Of a DNA stretch of 64,000 bases, positions 37,205-46,069 are shown piece after piece (the stretch's first letter is position 1; every line of letters begins with the position of its first letter). The stretch is from Roseofilum casamattae BLCC-M143. Its GTDB lineage: Bacteria; Cyanobacteriota; Cyanobacteriia; Cyanobacteriales; Desertifilaceae. The position numbers and the translations under genes are program-made. Below the pieces are notes generated by a model. That model worked only from the letters and a program-made list of their open reading frames with translations, was not told where the DNA came from and ran no database searches. The stretch lies in assembly GCF_030068455.1 (NCBI RefSeq), contig NZ_JAQOSQ010000002.1, positions 398,117-462,116 on the forward strand, in the 5' to 3' direction.

Positions 37205-38536
37205 TTATTGTGCCAGTTCTTGCATTTTAGCTTCCGCAAACTCTTGCAGCGATCGCGCTTCTTCTGTTGCCGTCGTTCCAGTTTGTACGCGATCGAGATC
37301 GTAGATAATCTCTTGCAGTTGACTGACTAAATAAGCGATTTCAGACTCCGATCCGGCAGAACGCTGCCAGTTAGAAATTTTACGTTTGGCACTTTCCAGA
37401 TATTGCACTGATTCCCCCTCAGCTTTCCGACGAATCCGAGCAATTGCCACATTCTTCTTATATTCGGCTAACTTTTTCTGCGCTTCCACATAAGCGGGAT
37501 TATCGTCGCCGACTCGCTCCAACTGATTTACCCCATTTTGCCATAATTGAATAATTTCCTGCCAAACTGCCTCAGTATGAGGTGGATTTTGCGACATTTG
37601 CGCCGCTGCCATGCCATATTGACCTGCCGCTTGAATCAAGGTATCGGTTTTCTGCAAGCCTCCCCTGAGACCTGCCACCTGCTGAAAATCTCGTTGATAG
37701 GCACTCATTTGTGGCTCGGAAAGCCGTCGGGCTAACGTTTGTGTCGGAATGCGGTTCAAGTTATCCATACCTTCTTGCCAGGCAACGATCGCCGCTTGTT
37801 TGCCATCGGAGGTTCCCGCTTGTTGATAGTCGGCTTTAGCTTTCCGCACTTGCGCTTCTCCATCTTCGAGTAAGGTTAAAGCATTCTCTTCCTGAAATAC
37901 TTTAGCTTCGATGCGCGCGATCTGCTTGCGAGCGCCTTCGTATTCATCCAACGTAAACTTCCAGCTACAACTAAAGAAAGTACAATACCGTTTCGGGAAA
38001 TAGCCTAAAAACCAGACGGGCAAACCATCCAGATGCTTTTGACCTTGCTTGGCTTTTTCTCCACCTAACTCGATGTCCGCAGCACTGGTGGCTTGGTTCA
38101 CTAACTGGTCGGCCTGCTCCACATTAGCGATCGCCCCTCGATAATCATAGTCCATTTTCATATAACTGGGCAGCAGCAACAGTGGCACGGTTCTCGCCAC
38201 CGGCCAGCGAATCATCGGATAAGGAAGATTGATAATATACAGCAAACCGGCTGCGCTAACTAAACCCATGACCCCCCAAGACAGATAGCGAAACATTCCG
38301 GGAGGCTGATTCGCGCGTATGGCTTGGCGAATGGCAGAATCTCTGAACTCGGGAATTAAACCGCTAATTTCCCCCCGCAACTCCTCTGCCGATACAGGAC
38401 TTCCCGTTCGCTGCCGCAACCGCTCCAACCGCGTGAGTACCAGTTGTTTTTCAGCCGCTCTCGAGGGATCGCTACCAACACATCGTTCTAGTTCCCGCAC
38501 CAGAATTGCAAAGGCTTTATCGTTTAACCGAGGCAT
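37205..38536 (-). CDS. Conserved cyanobacterial unknown, membrane plus coiled coil
   Basis: A 443-residue protein. Residues 1-75 are helical and soluble (LNDKAFAILVRELERCVG). A hydrophobic segment follows at about 85-125 (LSWGVMGLVSAAGLLYIINLPYPMIRWPVARTVPLLLLP is one to two membrane spans), and the rest is mostly alpha-helical and charged, with a Cys pair at YCTFFSCSWK. I do not recognise a known domain. It ends 8 bp from the convergent response-regulator kinase and is divergent from the CHAT-FHA gene. Confidence 0.7.
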   Translation of the reverse strand: MPRLNDKAFAILVRELERCVGSDPSRAAEKQLVLTRLERLRQRTGSPVSAEELRGEISGLIPEFRDSAIRQAIRANQPPGMFRYLSWGVMGLVSAAGLLYIINLPYPMIRWPVARTVPLLLLPSYMKMDYDYRGAIANVEQADQLVNQATSAADIELGGEKAKQGQKHLDGLPVWFLGYFPKRYCTFFSCSWKFTLDEYEGARKQIARIEAKVFQEENALTLLEDGEAQVRKAKADYQQAGTSDGKQAAIVAWQEGMDNLNRIPTQTLARRLSEPQMSAYQRDFQQVAGLRGGLQKTDTLIQAAGQYGMAAAQMSQNPPHTEAVWQEIIQLWQNGVNQLERVGDDNPAYVEAQKKLAEYKKNVAIARIRRKAEGESVQYLESAKRKISNWQRSAGSESEIAYLVSQLQEIIYDLDRVQTGTTATEEARSLQEFAEAKMQELAQ

Positions 38537-38744
38537 AAGTAATGGAGGAATACTTGAATTTTGATTACTAATTTATTATAACTCCAGGAGCCAGATCGCA
38601 CCTGAGCCAGAGACAGGCACAAAATCGAGCCACAAAAAAATCCACAAAGAGAGAAGAGCGATCGGCTGGCTGCGGTATAATCCCAACTGAGGTTAAACTA
38701 GAAATTTATAAAATACCTCCAATCAGTGAGATCGAGATGTTTTA

Positions 38745-40520
38745 ATGCCTCAATTTGACTGCCCGTGTCTGAGTATTGCGATCGCGCGGCTCATGGCTTA
38801 TCCAGCAACCCGCGCAATTGACCGTCCAAACCCATCCGCTTTTAACCTTCATCGAGAAGATTCTGCCCATTTCGCCATCTGGGTAATTCGCGCATCATAT
38901 CCGGGAGGCTATACTCATCACGATCGCCTTTGGCCCTATTCTCTCAGTCTGGCTTGGCAAGGATGGCAAGATTTATTCCAAATGCCTTCCGAACCTCTCC
39001 ACTCCCCTTGTATTCCAGCCGTATCGGATGGCTCAGAACCCAGCGGTAATTTAGCTATTTCTGCTGAGGAAAAGCTTTCCTACAGCAGCCGCTTGATGCA
39101 GCAATTGGGTATCTATTTGTGGCAGTGGGTGTTTGATGGTTCGATTCACAGCAGTTTGTCCCAAAGTCAAGGAATGGCTCTGGGTAAAAATCAACCTTTG
39201 CGCGTTCGACTAGAGGTTCGAGACCCTCATCTGATTGCCTTGCCTTGGGAAATTATGCAACCGCAACCGGGAAAACCGGCGATTTCTATTTCGCCAACGT
39301 TGCTTTTCAGTCGCACGACCTGTGATGTGGAACCTCTGGCTCCTCAACGAAGCGATCGCGAACTGAATATTTTGCTAGTCTTAGGTCAAACTCTGGCTGC
39401 GGAAGATGGGGTTAGCCAGAGTTCGGATAATAGTTCGGGGAATAATTCGGGGAATAATTCGGGCGGTTTAGAGCTGGAAACCGAGGCTAAAACCCTAGCG
39501 AGAATTCTAGAAGATGCGAGCAATCCTAATGCTACATTACCGAGCATGATGTCTCCCTCGGTTCCTTGCCATGTCGATACCTTAATTCAACCCACTGCCG
39601 CACAGTTAATTGCAGCCTTAGAACGCAAGGCTTACAATGTAGTCTTTTATGCCGGTCATGGCGTACCTTCTCCCGATGGCGGACTGCTTTATCTCGGCCC
39701 GCAAACGACGTTGAGCGGCACGGAGTTTGCTAATGTGTTAGTGCGCGCCCAAGTTACCTTAGCCGTATTTAATACCTGTTGGAGCGCAAAACCCGATATA
39801 GAACTAAAGTGGCAGGGTTCGGAAGAAATCTATCATCCCATTCCCGGAAGTAGTTTGGCAGAAGTGCTGCTCCACCATGGAGTGCCGGCGGTTTTGGGTA
39901 TGCGAGAGGCGATCGCCGATGAAGAGGCCTTGAGTTTCATTGAAGCATTTGCCGAAGCGTTGGGGAAATGTTTGCCCATTGATGAAGCAGTGGCAGTTGC
40001 CCGTCAGCGGTTAGTCACGTTGTATAAATACAATCAACCCGCTTGGACTCTACCGGTTTTGTACATGCATCCGGAGTTCGACGGACAACTGTTAACGCCT
40101 CCTCCAGAAGGAGTGACTGAGTTTCCAGATACGGCAGCAACTGTACCGAGCCAAACAACCGTGGTTGCGTCGTTGCGGTCTTTAGTTGAAACCACGCAAG
40201 TTTGGCAGATTCGGGGTGGATTAATGCGCGTCGGCCGCCGAGAAGGTAATGATTTGGTAATTAGCGAGCGATGGGTTTCGCAACGTCATGCAGAAATTAT
40301 TCGTCGCGAACCGTTGGAGGGAGAACCGACGTATTGGTTGCGCGATTTTTCTCGGTTTGGAACGTTGGTCTTGCGAGGAGAACACTGGCAAAAGATTCAT
40401 CATCAAGAGATGCCTCTGAAGTCAGGTGAGAAGATTAAGTTTGGCAGTTCACAAGGACAAATATTGGAATTTGCGATCGAGGAAATCGTAGAACCATCGC
40501 GATCTAGCGCGACGAATTAG
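38745..40520 (+). CDS. CHAT-domain protease-like protein with C-terminal FHA
   Basis: A 591-residue protein. Residues about 110-455 carry a CHAT (caspase-like) domain with the catalytic His305 (VVFYAGHGVPS) and Cys345 (LAVFNTCWS). Residues about 500-585 form a forkhead-associated domain (LMRVGRREGNDLVIS, RWVSQRHAEI, DFSRFGTLV), which binds phosphothreonine. A low-complexity SGNNSGNNSGG loop at 231-241 sits in the CHAT region. No transmembrane segment. Linking a peptidase to a phospho-peptide reader suggests activity or targeting controlled by a Ser/Thr kinase; that is inference. Confidence 0.85.
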   Translation: MPQFDCPCLSIAIARLMAYPATRAIDRPNPSAFNLHREDSAHFAIWVIRASYPGGYTHHDRLWPYSLSLAWQGWQDLFQMPSEPLHSPCIPAVSDGSEPSGNLAISAEEKLSYSSRLMQQLGIYLWQWVFDGSIHSSLSQSQGMALGKNQPLRVRLEVRDPHLIALPWEIMQPQPGKPAISISPTLLFSRTTCDVEPLAPQRSDRELNILLVLGQTLAAEDGVSQSSDNSSGNNSGNNSGGLELETEAKTLARILEDASNPNATLPSMMSPSVPCHVDTLIQPTAAQLIAALERKAYNVVFYAGHGVPSPDGGLLYLGPQTTLSGTEFANVLVRAQVTLAVFNTCWSAKPDIELKWQGSEEIYHPIPGSSLAEVLLHHGVPAVLGMREAIADEEALSFIEAFAEALGKCLPIDEAVAVARQRLVTLYKYNQPAWTLPVLYMHPEFDGQLLTPPPEGVTEFPDTAATVPSQTTVVASLRSLVETTQVWQIRGGLMRVGRREGNDLVISERWVSQRHAEIIRREPLEGEPTYWLRDFSRFGTLVLRGEHWQKIHHQEMPLKSGEKIKFGSSQGQILEFAIEEIVEPSRSSATN

Positions 40521-40587
40521 GAAACCGGATTTTCAATGAGTTGAGCTATAATTTATCGGTAAAGATAGTCTCCGATCGCAATAGACT

Positions 40588-41505
40588 ATGAACTGGTTTT
40601 CTCTCCAATTCTTAAATAACAAAGCATGGCAGAAGTTGGGGTTACTTGTAATTAGCCTAATTCTGCTCGTTCCGGGGACAGTCTACGGTATACTGTTGCT
40701 CAAGCGGCCGGCGCGAACTCCAGAAGCGCGCGAGTTATTTCCAGGAGTGTACTATACTCGCGCGATCGCATCCCAACCCCATCCTCTAATTATTCATCAA
40801 GTAACGATTGACTTAACCTCCGAACATATTGAAATTGTCACCACTCCGGGAAATCCAACACCAGATGGTCTCGATATTGACGCGCGCAAAACCTCAACCT
40901 TTGTTCGCGAGTTCGATCTGCAACTGGCAATTAATGGCTCGTTTTTCCATCCCTTTGACGTAAAACATCCGGGAAATTATTATCCTCGCGAAGGAGAACG
41001 AGTCAATGTTCTCGGACAAGCCATTTCTAATGGCGAGGAATATTCTCCTGTTAATAGTGGTTGGAATGTGCTTTGTTTTTCAGCAGATAAAACTGCTCGC
41101 ATCCCTGGGGGTTCTGCCTGTCCGGAAAATACAGAACATGCCATTCCTGGAGGAGCCATATTGTTCTGGGAAGGAAAACCGGTTAATTTAGGGAAAGGCT
41201 CATTTTACGCTCGCCGTTATCCTCGCACTGCTGTTGGCGTCAATGCATCGGAAACCGAACTGATTTTGCTCCTTGTCGATGGTCGTCAGCCATTCTATAG
41301 CGAAGGAGCTTCCCTACAAGAATTACAATCTATTTTTGCCGAGAAAAATGTGGAAACCGCCTTAAATTTAGATGGAGGAGGCTCGACAACTCTCGTTATT
41401 GCCGATCCAGATATTCGCATTCTGAATGCTCCATTCCATACTCGAATTCCCTTGCGCGAGCGCCCCGTTGCCAATCATTTAGGCTTTAGAATTGAAGCAA
41501 AATAA
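40588..41505 (+). CDS. Phosphodiester glycosidase (NAGPA-like) family protein
   Basis: A 305-residue protein with an N-terminal membrane anchor or signal (LGLLVISLILLVPGTVYGILLL) followed by a domain of the phosphodiester-glycosidase/DUF2233 family: LAINGSFFHPF, YPRTAVGVN and the conserved LNLDGGGSTTLVI. Homologues remove GlcNAc from phosphodiester links or trim cell-wall glycans. It probably acts outside the cytoplasmic membrane. Confidence 0.85.
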   Translation: MNWFSLQFLNNKAWQKLGLLVISLILLVPGTVYGILLLKRPARTPEARELFPGVYYTRAIASQPHPLIIHQVTIDLTSEHIEIVTTPGNPTPDGLDIDARKTSTFVREFDLQLAINGSFFHPFDVKHPGNYYPREGERVNVLGQAISNGEEYSPVNSGWNVLCFSADKTARIPGGSACPENTEHAIPGGAILFWEGKPVNLGKGSFYARRYPRTAVGVNASETELILLLVDGRQPFYSEGASLQELQSIFAEKNVETALNLDGGGSTTLVIADPDIRILNAPFHTRIPLRERPVANHLGFRIEAK

Positions 41506-41922
41506 TGTCTAATATAATCTGAGTTTTGGATAGGAACGGGGAAAAGTTATGAGATCGCGTCCGTTTTAAATACCTGTCATTGCGATCGCAGGGAAGCAAT
41601 CTCATAACTCCTCGCTATTTTATTTTTTCACTTTTGTAGGCAGATTTATGTCGGCGATCGCCCAAATGCAACGATATTTAGGCATTTTTGCAGGAATGGA
41701 CGGCCGTTCACTCCTACACATATTGCGCAAATGAAAAGTTTCATGGTTGCTTTTGTGTGATTTAACGGATGAAAAAAATAGTCAGATTAGGATATAACTT
41801 TAGTCATGCAGTAAGTTCGCGTTTTGATGAACCGAGGTGACTAATGTTCCCTCGGACGGATACTCATGCCTCCTGTTGCTGCTAGTAAAGTCACTGTTGC
41901 TTAAATTAAAATTTCTCAGAAA
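41506..41922. other. Non-coding left flank of the AT-rich island
   Basis: 417 bp with no convincing gene. It holds a stem-loop (AGTTATGAGAT at 41545-41555 pairing with ATCTCATAACT at 41599-41609) and the 26-bp sequence 41575-41600 that recurs inverted at 44514-44539 on the other side of the island. A 12-codon frame starting at 41868 is too short to support. Confidence 0.55.
41575..41600 (+). repeat. Left copy of 26-bp inverted repeat
   Basis: It reads TGTCATTGCGA...AGGGAAGCAAT and matches the reverse complement of 44514-44539 at 24 of 26 positions. The type (GTCATTGC...GCAATGAC) resembles dispersed REP-like repeats of cyanobacteria, but here two copies bracket one two-gene island. Confidence 0.7.
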
Positions 41923-42852
41923 ATGAAGATGAAAAATAAGAACATGACCCCTCAAGCTATTAGTACTTGGCTTGCATTAGTTATTGCCGGTGTTGCTTCA
42001 TTGATTGTTACTTTATGGTCTGATTCTAAGATATGGTCTATTGATTATGCGGTTACGCTTATAGCTCTCGAGATTCCAGCATTTATGTTCTATCAACTTA
42101 GTCAACATGGAAACATTGAGAATTCTATTTCTAGTATTGAGGAATCTATCATCCGACTTAATCAAAATGTAAACATTATTGAGGGATCTATCGATAAAGT
42201 GGAATTGATTGGCAATGCAAAAGTTGTGGAGGCTGAGGAGTTCTATAGTGAACTACTTGAGGCAGCAAAATCCGCAAAAAAACAACTATGTTTTTCTTCA
42301 TTTATGTTTTATGATGTTCGTTTAAGTGGCGTTCCGGCTATGAAGAAATACTTTGAAGCTCAAAAAGATTTTATGAACAATAACAACTTAGATATTAGGA
42401 GAGTAGTAACAATAGAATCAATCAGTAAACTTAAATGGGTTTTAGAAAAAATAATTGAACCTAACAAAAATATTGATGACTTTACTCTGCGTCATGTGCC
42501 ATTTGGATTGTACCATCGAAATCAGAAGCCTTCAAAAGATAATTTCCCAATCCTTTTAAATGTTCAAATTATTGACAAGAAAAAAGTGTTTATTGTCAAT
42601 CCTAGTCGAGGAGCACACTATAATAGCGATGATAAGAGTGTATATATCAAAACAATCAATAGTGAAGCAATTGGAACAGTATTCAAAGAATATTATGATT
42701 CACTCTGGGGAAAATGTGATACACTATTGGAAAAGAAGGAAATCAAGGTAAAAATACTGCAAAATATTCTCGATCATTTTGAATCAGAGGAAAACCTTGA
42801 TGACTATAAAACCTGCCAACAAAAGATTGATAGCCTAAGAGCAGAAACATAA
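41923..42852 (+). CDS. Two-TM protein with possible PLD-like domain
   Basis: A 309-residue protein: TM1 at about 13-31, TM2 at about 41-59, a coiled-coil linker (64-100) and a C-terminal alpha/beta domain. Segments such as AKKQLCFSSFMFYDVRL, LDIRRVVTIESISKLKW, VQIIDKKKVFIVNPSRG and the closing FKEYYDSLW resemble a degenerate phospholipase-D-like or ligand-sensing domain, but the HxKxxxxD catalytic motif is absent. I do not recognise a specific family. The gene is markedly AT-rich and has no HIP1 octamer. The next gene starts 7 bp after its stop, so the two form an operon. Confidence 0.7.
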   Translation: MKMKNKNMTPQAISTWLALVIAGVASLIVTLWSDSKIWSIDYAVTLIALEIPAFMFYQLSQHGNIENSISSIEESIIRLNQNVNIIEGSIDKVELIGNAKVVEAEEFYSELLEAAKSAKKQLCFSSFMFYDVRLSGVPAMKKYFEAQKDFMNNNNLDIRRVVTIESISKLKWVLEKIIEPNKNIDDFTLRHVPFGLYHRNQKPSKDNFPILLNVQIIDKKKVFIVNPSRGAHYNSDDKSVYIKTINSEAIGTVFKEYYDSLWGKCDTLLEKKEIKVKILQNILDHFESEENLDDYKTCQQKIDSLRAET

Positions 42853-42859
42853 ATTTCAA

Positions 42860-44461
42860 ATGAAATGGACGAAAAAACAAGTAATTGATACATCGATTGA
42901 ATATTGGACTCAAAAAGGATATCGGCATATCGCTGAATATCCTTTTCCCGTTTCATCCGGAACGTTAACCTATGAATGTTTCACGGGTTGTTTTAGGGAT
43001 CGATATCAATACATCAGAATACAGAAAACTTGTAGACCTTTAGATGTTCGGTTAAGCTCGTATTATCGCAGTTCATTTTTTACGCAAATACAAATTTTCT
43101 CAAGTGAATGTCCGAGTAATCCGAGAAAAGTTATTCTTGATTTTTGTAACTCGGAATTCGCGATCGCACCTGAAAAGATAAGCTTTTTTGAGGAAGAATG
43201 GACGGCATTATCAATTGCAGCTAAAGGTCGAGGTGAGGAAATCATTGTTCGAGGAGTGGAAATCGGACAGACAAATTTTCTATACGAAATGGGAGGAAAA
43301 GAACTCAATCAACCCTCATTTTTGATATCCTTTGGCTTAGAAAGGTTGCTGATAGTCTTGAATCAGTTTCACGATCGCATAAAAAAACAGAAAATCTATT
43401 TTGATGAAAAATCAAAGAATTTAAATAATTCTCTCTTCCAATTATCTCATGCGCGATCGCCATCATATCTAAACTTTTTAAATCAGAAGCTCTTAAAGAA
43501 GATGGAGAGCGAACTCACCAGTTTTTACTCTCTTTCTGAAACTGCTTTAATCATCGAGATTGCTTATGTATGTAGAGCTATATCGAGGAGATTGCGACAA
43601 GCATTCTTATACAGACTAAGAAAAAAATATATTAGTGTAGCTTCTAATTTCATACATCATAGTTACTCAGAGAAAGATATTGACTTTCGAGAATCTCAAA
43701 ATTCATTTGAAGCAACAGTTGCCGATCTTCTTGCTGTAGCTGATTCGGATAATATCGCTCCCCTAAAGTTTGCAAGTTTTCCGCAATCTTTGCCAGTACA
43801 AGGTAAGTTTTTGAATGACAATCTCGGCGATCGATTGCGCGAAACTTTAAAAATTGATTTTGATTTTTCTTTCAATGATTATACGCAATTAATTGATTGG
43901 ATGGAGTTACCTGCTGGAAAAGGGAAAAATATTGTTCAGCGAATTTATCTTGCACTTAAATGGCTGCAAATGCATCAGATTCTATCCGAGGATTTAGAAC
44001 AAGATCGACTTGATTCATTATTATATTTAGCATTTCTGGAAGATGCTTTTTTGGTTAATCGATGTGTACCGACACTATATGGATATTTATCATCAGAATA
44101 TTTAGCATATCGATCGCATTCTCCAGAAGAGCTAGCTTTTGCACTTGCTTACTCTTCTCTCACTCGTGGAAATATATCGACGAGCGACTCAAACCACTTA
44201 GTCCGGTTGATTTATTCAATTATTCTTATTGATGATGCTATCAATTCTTCTATGCAATTTAGTTTGCCAACCGGAGATTCTGACTTACTTCGGCTCAAAA
44301 CCAGATTCTCTAAAGGTTGGTCAATAGTTCTCTCTTTTAAGCCTTCAGAGAAGATCGTTAATGCCTTTTTGGAAAATCACTTTGAGTTATCCCAAGTCGA
44401 TAATAGAGTTCAAGAATATTGGACTTTAAGATTGAGATTGTTAACTGGTATTAAAACTTAA
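42860..44461 (+). CDS. Glycyl-tRNA synthetase-like alpha/beta mini-fusion
   Basis: A 533-residue protein. Residues 1 to about 260 follow bacterial GlyQ: IEYWTQKGY near the start, YIRIQKTCRPLDVR (50-64, motif 2 region of VQPSRRPTDGR), a YYQFQ-like SFFTQIQIF, VRGVEIGQTNFLYEMGG (130-146; GlyQ has VWLNGMEVTQFTYFQQVGG) and motif 3 FGLERLL (158-164). Residues about 335-495 resemble the HD-like part of GlyS: VPTLYGYLSSEY (403-414; GlyS TLQGTMGMHY) and SLPTGDSDLLRLKTRFSKG (468-486; GlyS PKGDKDPFALRRAALG). The GlyS N-terminal part and the anticodon-binding domain are missing. It is probably a synthetase paralogue with another task. The match was made by eye; no search was run. Confidence 0.7.
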   Translation: MKWTKKQVIDTSIEYWTQKGYRHIAEYPFPVSSGTLTYECFTGCFRDRYQYIRIQKTCRPLDVRLSSYYRSSFFTQIQIFSSECPSNPRKVILDFCNSEFAIAPEKISFFEEEWTALSIAAKGRGEEIIVRGVEIGQTNFLYEMGGKELNQPSFLISFGLERLLIVLNQFHDRIKKQKIYFDEKSKNLNNSLFQLSHARSPSYLNFLNQKLLKKMESELTSFYSLSETALIIEIAYVCRAISRRLRQAFLYRLRKKYISVASNFIHHSYSEKDIDFRESQNSFEATVADLLAVADSDNIAPLKFASFPQSLPVQGKFLNDNLGDRLRETLKIDFDFSFNDYTQLIDWMELPAGKGKNIVQRIYLALKWLQMHQILSEDLEQDRLDSLLYLAFLEDAFLVNRCVPTLYGYLSSEYLAYRSHSPEELAFALAYSSLTRGNISTSDSNHLVRLIYSIILIDDAINSSMQFSLPTGDSDLLRLKTRFSKGWSIVLSFKPSEKIVNAFLENHFELSQVDNRVQEYWTLRLRLLTGIKT

Positions 44462-44486
44462 CGTGATTTCCACATTTTTATATCAT

Positions 44487-44554
44487 GTCCGGATAGTCAG
44501 CCATGATTAAGTCATTGCTTCCCTACGGTCGCAATGACATTGGTTTAACCGGAC
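44487..44554. repeat. Nested palindrome with right copy of 26-bp repeat
   Basis: Outer arms GTCCGG (44487-44492) and CCGGAC (44549-44554) enclose GTCATTGC (44511-44518) paired with GCAATGAC (44531-44538). Positions 44514-44539 are the inverted partner of 41575-41600. It lies between the convergent synthetase-like gene and hom and may act as a terminator. Confidence 0.65.
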
Positions 44555-44590
44555 TTGATATTAATGTTGCTCGCGATCGCAAAACTGACG

Positions 44591-45892
44591 CTAAGATAAG
44601 ACTCGGATCGTGCTGGGAATACTCGCGATCGCATCCAACTTTTTCACGTCTTCTAGAGCATCGCGGAAACTGCCTTCTGGAGTTTCGTGAGTAACAATAA
44701 CAATTTCGGCTAATCCTTCGTGGAAGCCAATTTGCACGACAGACTCGAGAGACACTCCGCGATCGCCAAATGCCATTCCTAAATGACCGATGACTTTCGG
44801 CACGTCTTGCGCCATTAACCGCACGTAAAATCGAGTATTAATCTCTTCAATTGGCGTTAGAGTGCAATAGTGTTGGTGCGGACAACTGAGGAGAGGATGG
44901 GGAACCGGTTCGGTTTCGGTTTTCAAGATGGCCCCAATACTGACAATATCGGAAACGACGGCACTTGCGGTGGGACCGGCACCGGCACCTTGTCCGTAGA
45001 ACATCACCGGTCCGAGGGGATCGCCTTCGACTAAGATGGCATTGTATACCCCATTGACGCTGGCTAAGGGATGGCTATGGGGAACGAGAGTGGGATGCAC
45101 GCGAATCTGCAAGCGATCGGTTTCCGTTTGTGGGGTTTCGCGACTGGCGATCGCCAATAATTTAATCCGAAATCCCAGTTTTTCCGCATAGGAAATATCG
45201 GCAGCACTGACGTGACGGATACCGTCGCAGAAAATCTCCTCTCGTTTAATCCGTCCGCCAAAAGCGAGAGCGGCTAAAATTGCCATCTTATCGGCAGCAT
45301 CTAACCCATCCACATCCGCAGTGGGATCGGCTTCGGCATATCCCAAACTCTGAGCGTCAGCTAAAACGTCGCCAAAGTCCGAGCCTTCTGCTTGCATTCG
45401 CGACAGAATATAATTCGTCGTTCCGTTAATAATACCGATAACTGATTGAATCCGGTTCACTCCTAATGCTTCCTTCAGAGGCTTGATAACCGGAATACCG
45501 CCACCCACGGCAGCTTCCAACATCACGTAGACCCCTGCCGCATTTGCTGCTTCAAAAATTTCTTCGCCATACCGAGAAATTACGGCTTTATTCGCGGTGA
45601 CCACGTGCTTTCCATGGGCGATCGCCTGTAGAATCAGCGATCGCGCCGGTTCGAGTCCCCCAATTAATTCCACCACAATATCTACGGCTTCATCGGTAAC
45701 AATGGCTTCGAGATCCGTTGTCAGTAATTCTGGAGAGAGTTGCACGTTCCGGGGTTTATTAACGTCGCGTACCCCAACTCGATATAGATTTAACTCTCCT
45801 AAGAGCGGATGCCGTCCCTCTGGGTTTTGCAAGATATCAACGGTTCCCGCGCCTACAGTTCCCAAACCCAGTACACCAATGTTGTATGCCAC
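44591..45892 (-). CDS. hom: Homoserine dehydrogenase
   Basis: A 433-residue enzyme: NAD(P)-binding GVLGLGTVGAGTV (about 6-18), catalytic-domain segments VTANKAVISRYG, EAAVGGGIPVIKPL and GIINGTTNYILSRM, YAEADPTADVDGLDAADK, and a C-terminal ACT domain (FYVRLMAQDVPKVIGHLG) that usually binds threonine for feedback control. It reduces aspartate semialdehyde to homoserine for threonine and methionine synthesis in the cytoplasm. It is monocistronic by spacing. Confidence 0.96.
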   Translation of the reverse strand: MAYNIGVLGLGTVGAGTVDILQNPEGRHPLLGELNLYRVGVRDVNKPRNVQLSPELLTTDLEAIVTDEAVDIVVELIGGLEPARSLILQAIAHGKHVVTANKAVISRYGEEIFEAANAAGVYVMLEAAVGGGIPVIKPLKEALGVNRIQSVIGIINGTTNYILSRMQAEGSDFGDVLADAQSLGYAEADPTADVDGLDAADKMAILAALAFGGRIKREEIFCDGIRHVSAADISYAEKLGFRIKLLAIASRETPQTETDRLQIRVHPTLVPHSHPLASVNGVYNAILVEGDPLGPVMFYGQGAGAGPTASAVVSDIVSIGAILKTETEPVPHPLLSCPHQHYCTLTPIEEINTRFYVRLMAQDVPKVIGHLGMAFGDRGVSLESVVQIGFHEGLAEIVIVTHETPEGSFRDALEDVKKLDAIASIPSTIRVLS

Positions 45893-45967
45893 GATTACAA
45901 GTTCTTAGACCAATGGATAGAGTAGTATTCTATCACTCGCCCGATGTTAGAGCGAGAAACAGGAACC

Positions 45968-46057
45968 AGAAACCGAGTTTCTCGAGCGGGAAAGCAGAAA
46001 CCGGGTTTCTTTCAAGGATGCCTCTAAGGTTCAGAGGGAGCTAGAAACCCGGTTTCT
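45968..46057. repeat. Three AGAAACC-GGTTTCT palindromes in tandem
   Basis: Units at 45968-45982 (centre CCGAG), 45996-46010 (CCGGG) and 46043-46057 (CCCGG) fill the gap between the permease stop and the hom start, both on the minus strand. Each can form a short hairpin. The change at the centre of each unit leaves the pairing arms intact. Confidence 0.7.
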
Positions 46058-46069
46058 TCAACGTGCAGA

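Noticed and set aside
41575..44539. The island as a complete transposon
   Set aside because: No transposase or integrase lies between the inverted repeats and no target duplication is visible, so only a repeat-bounded island is claimed.
44591..44700. Extension of the AT-rich island into hom
   Set aside because: Base composition and HIP1 density return to normal within hom, which is an intact housekeeping gene.
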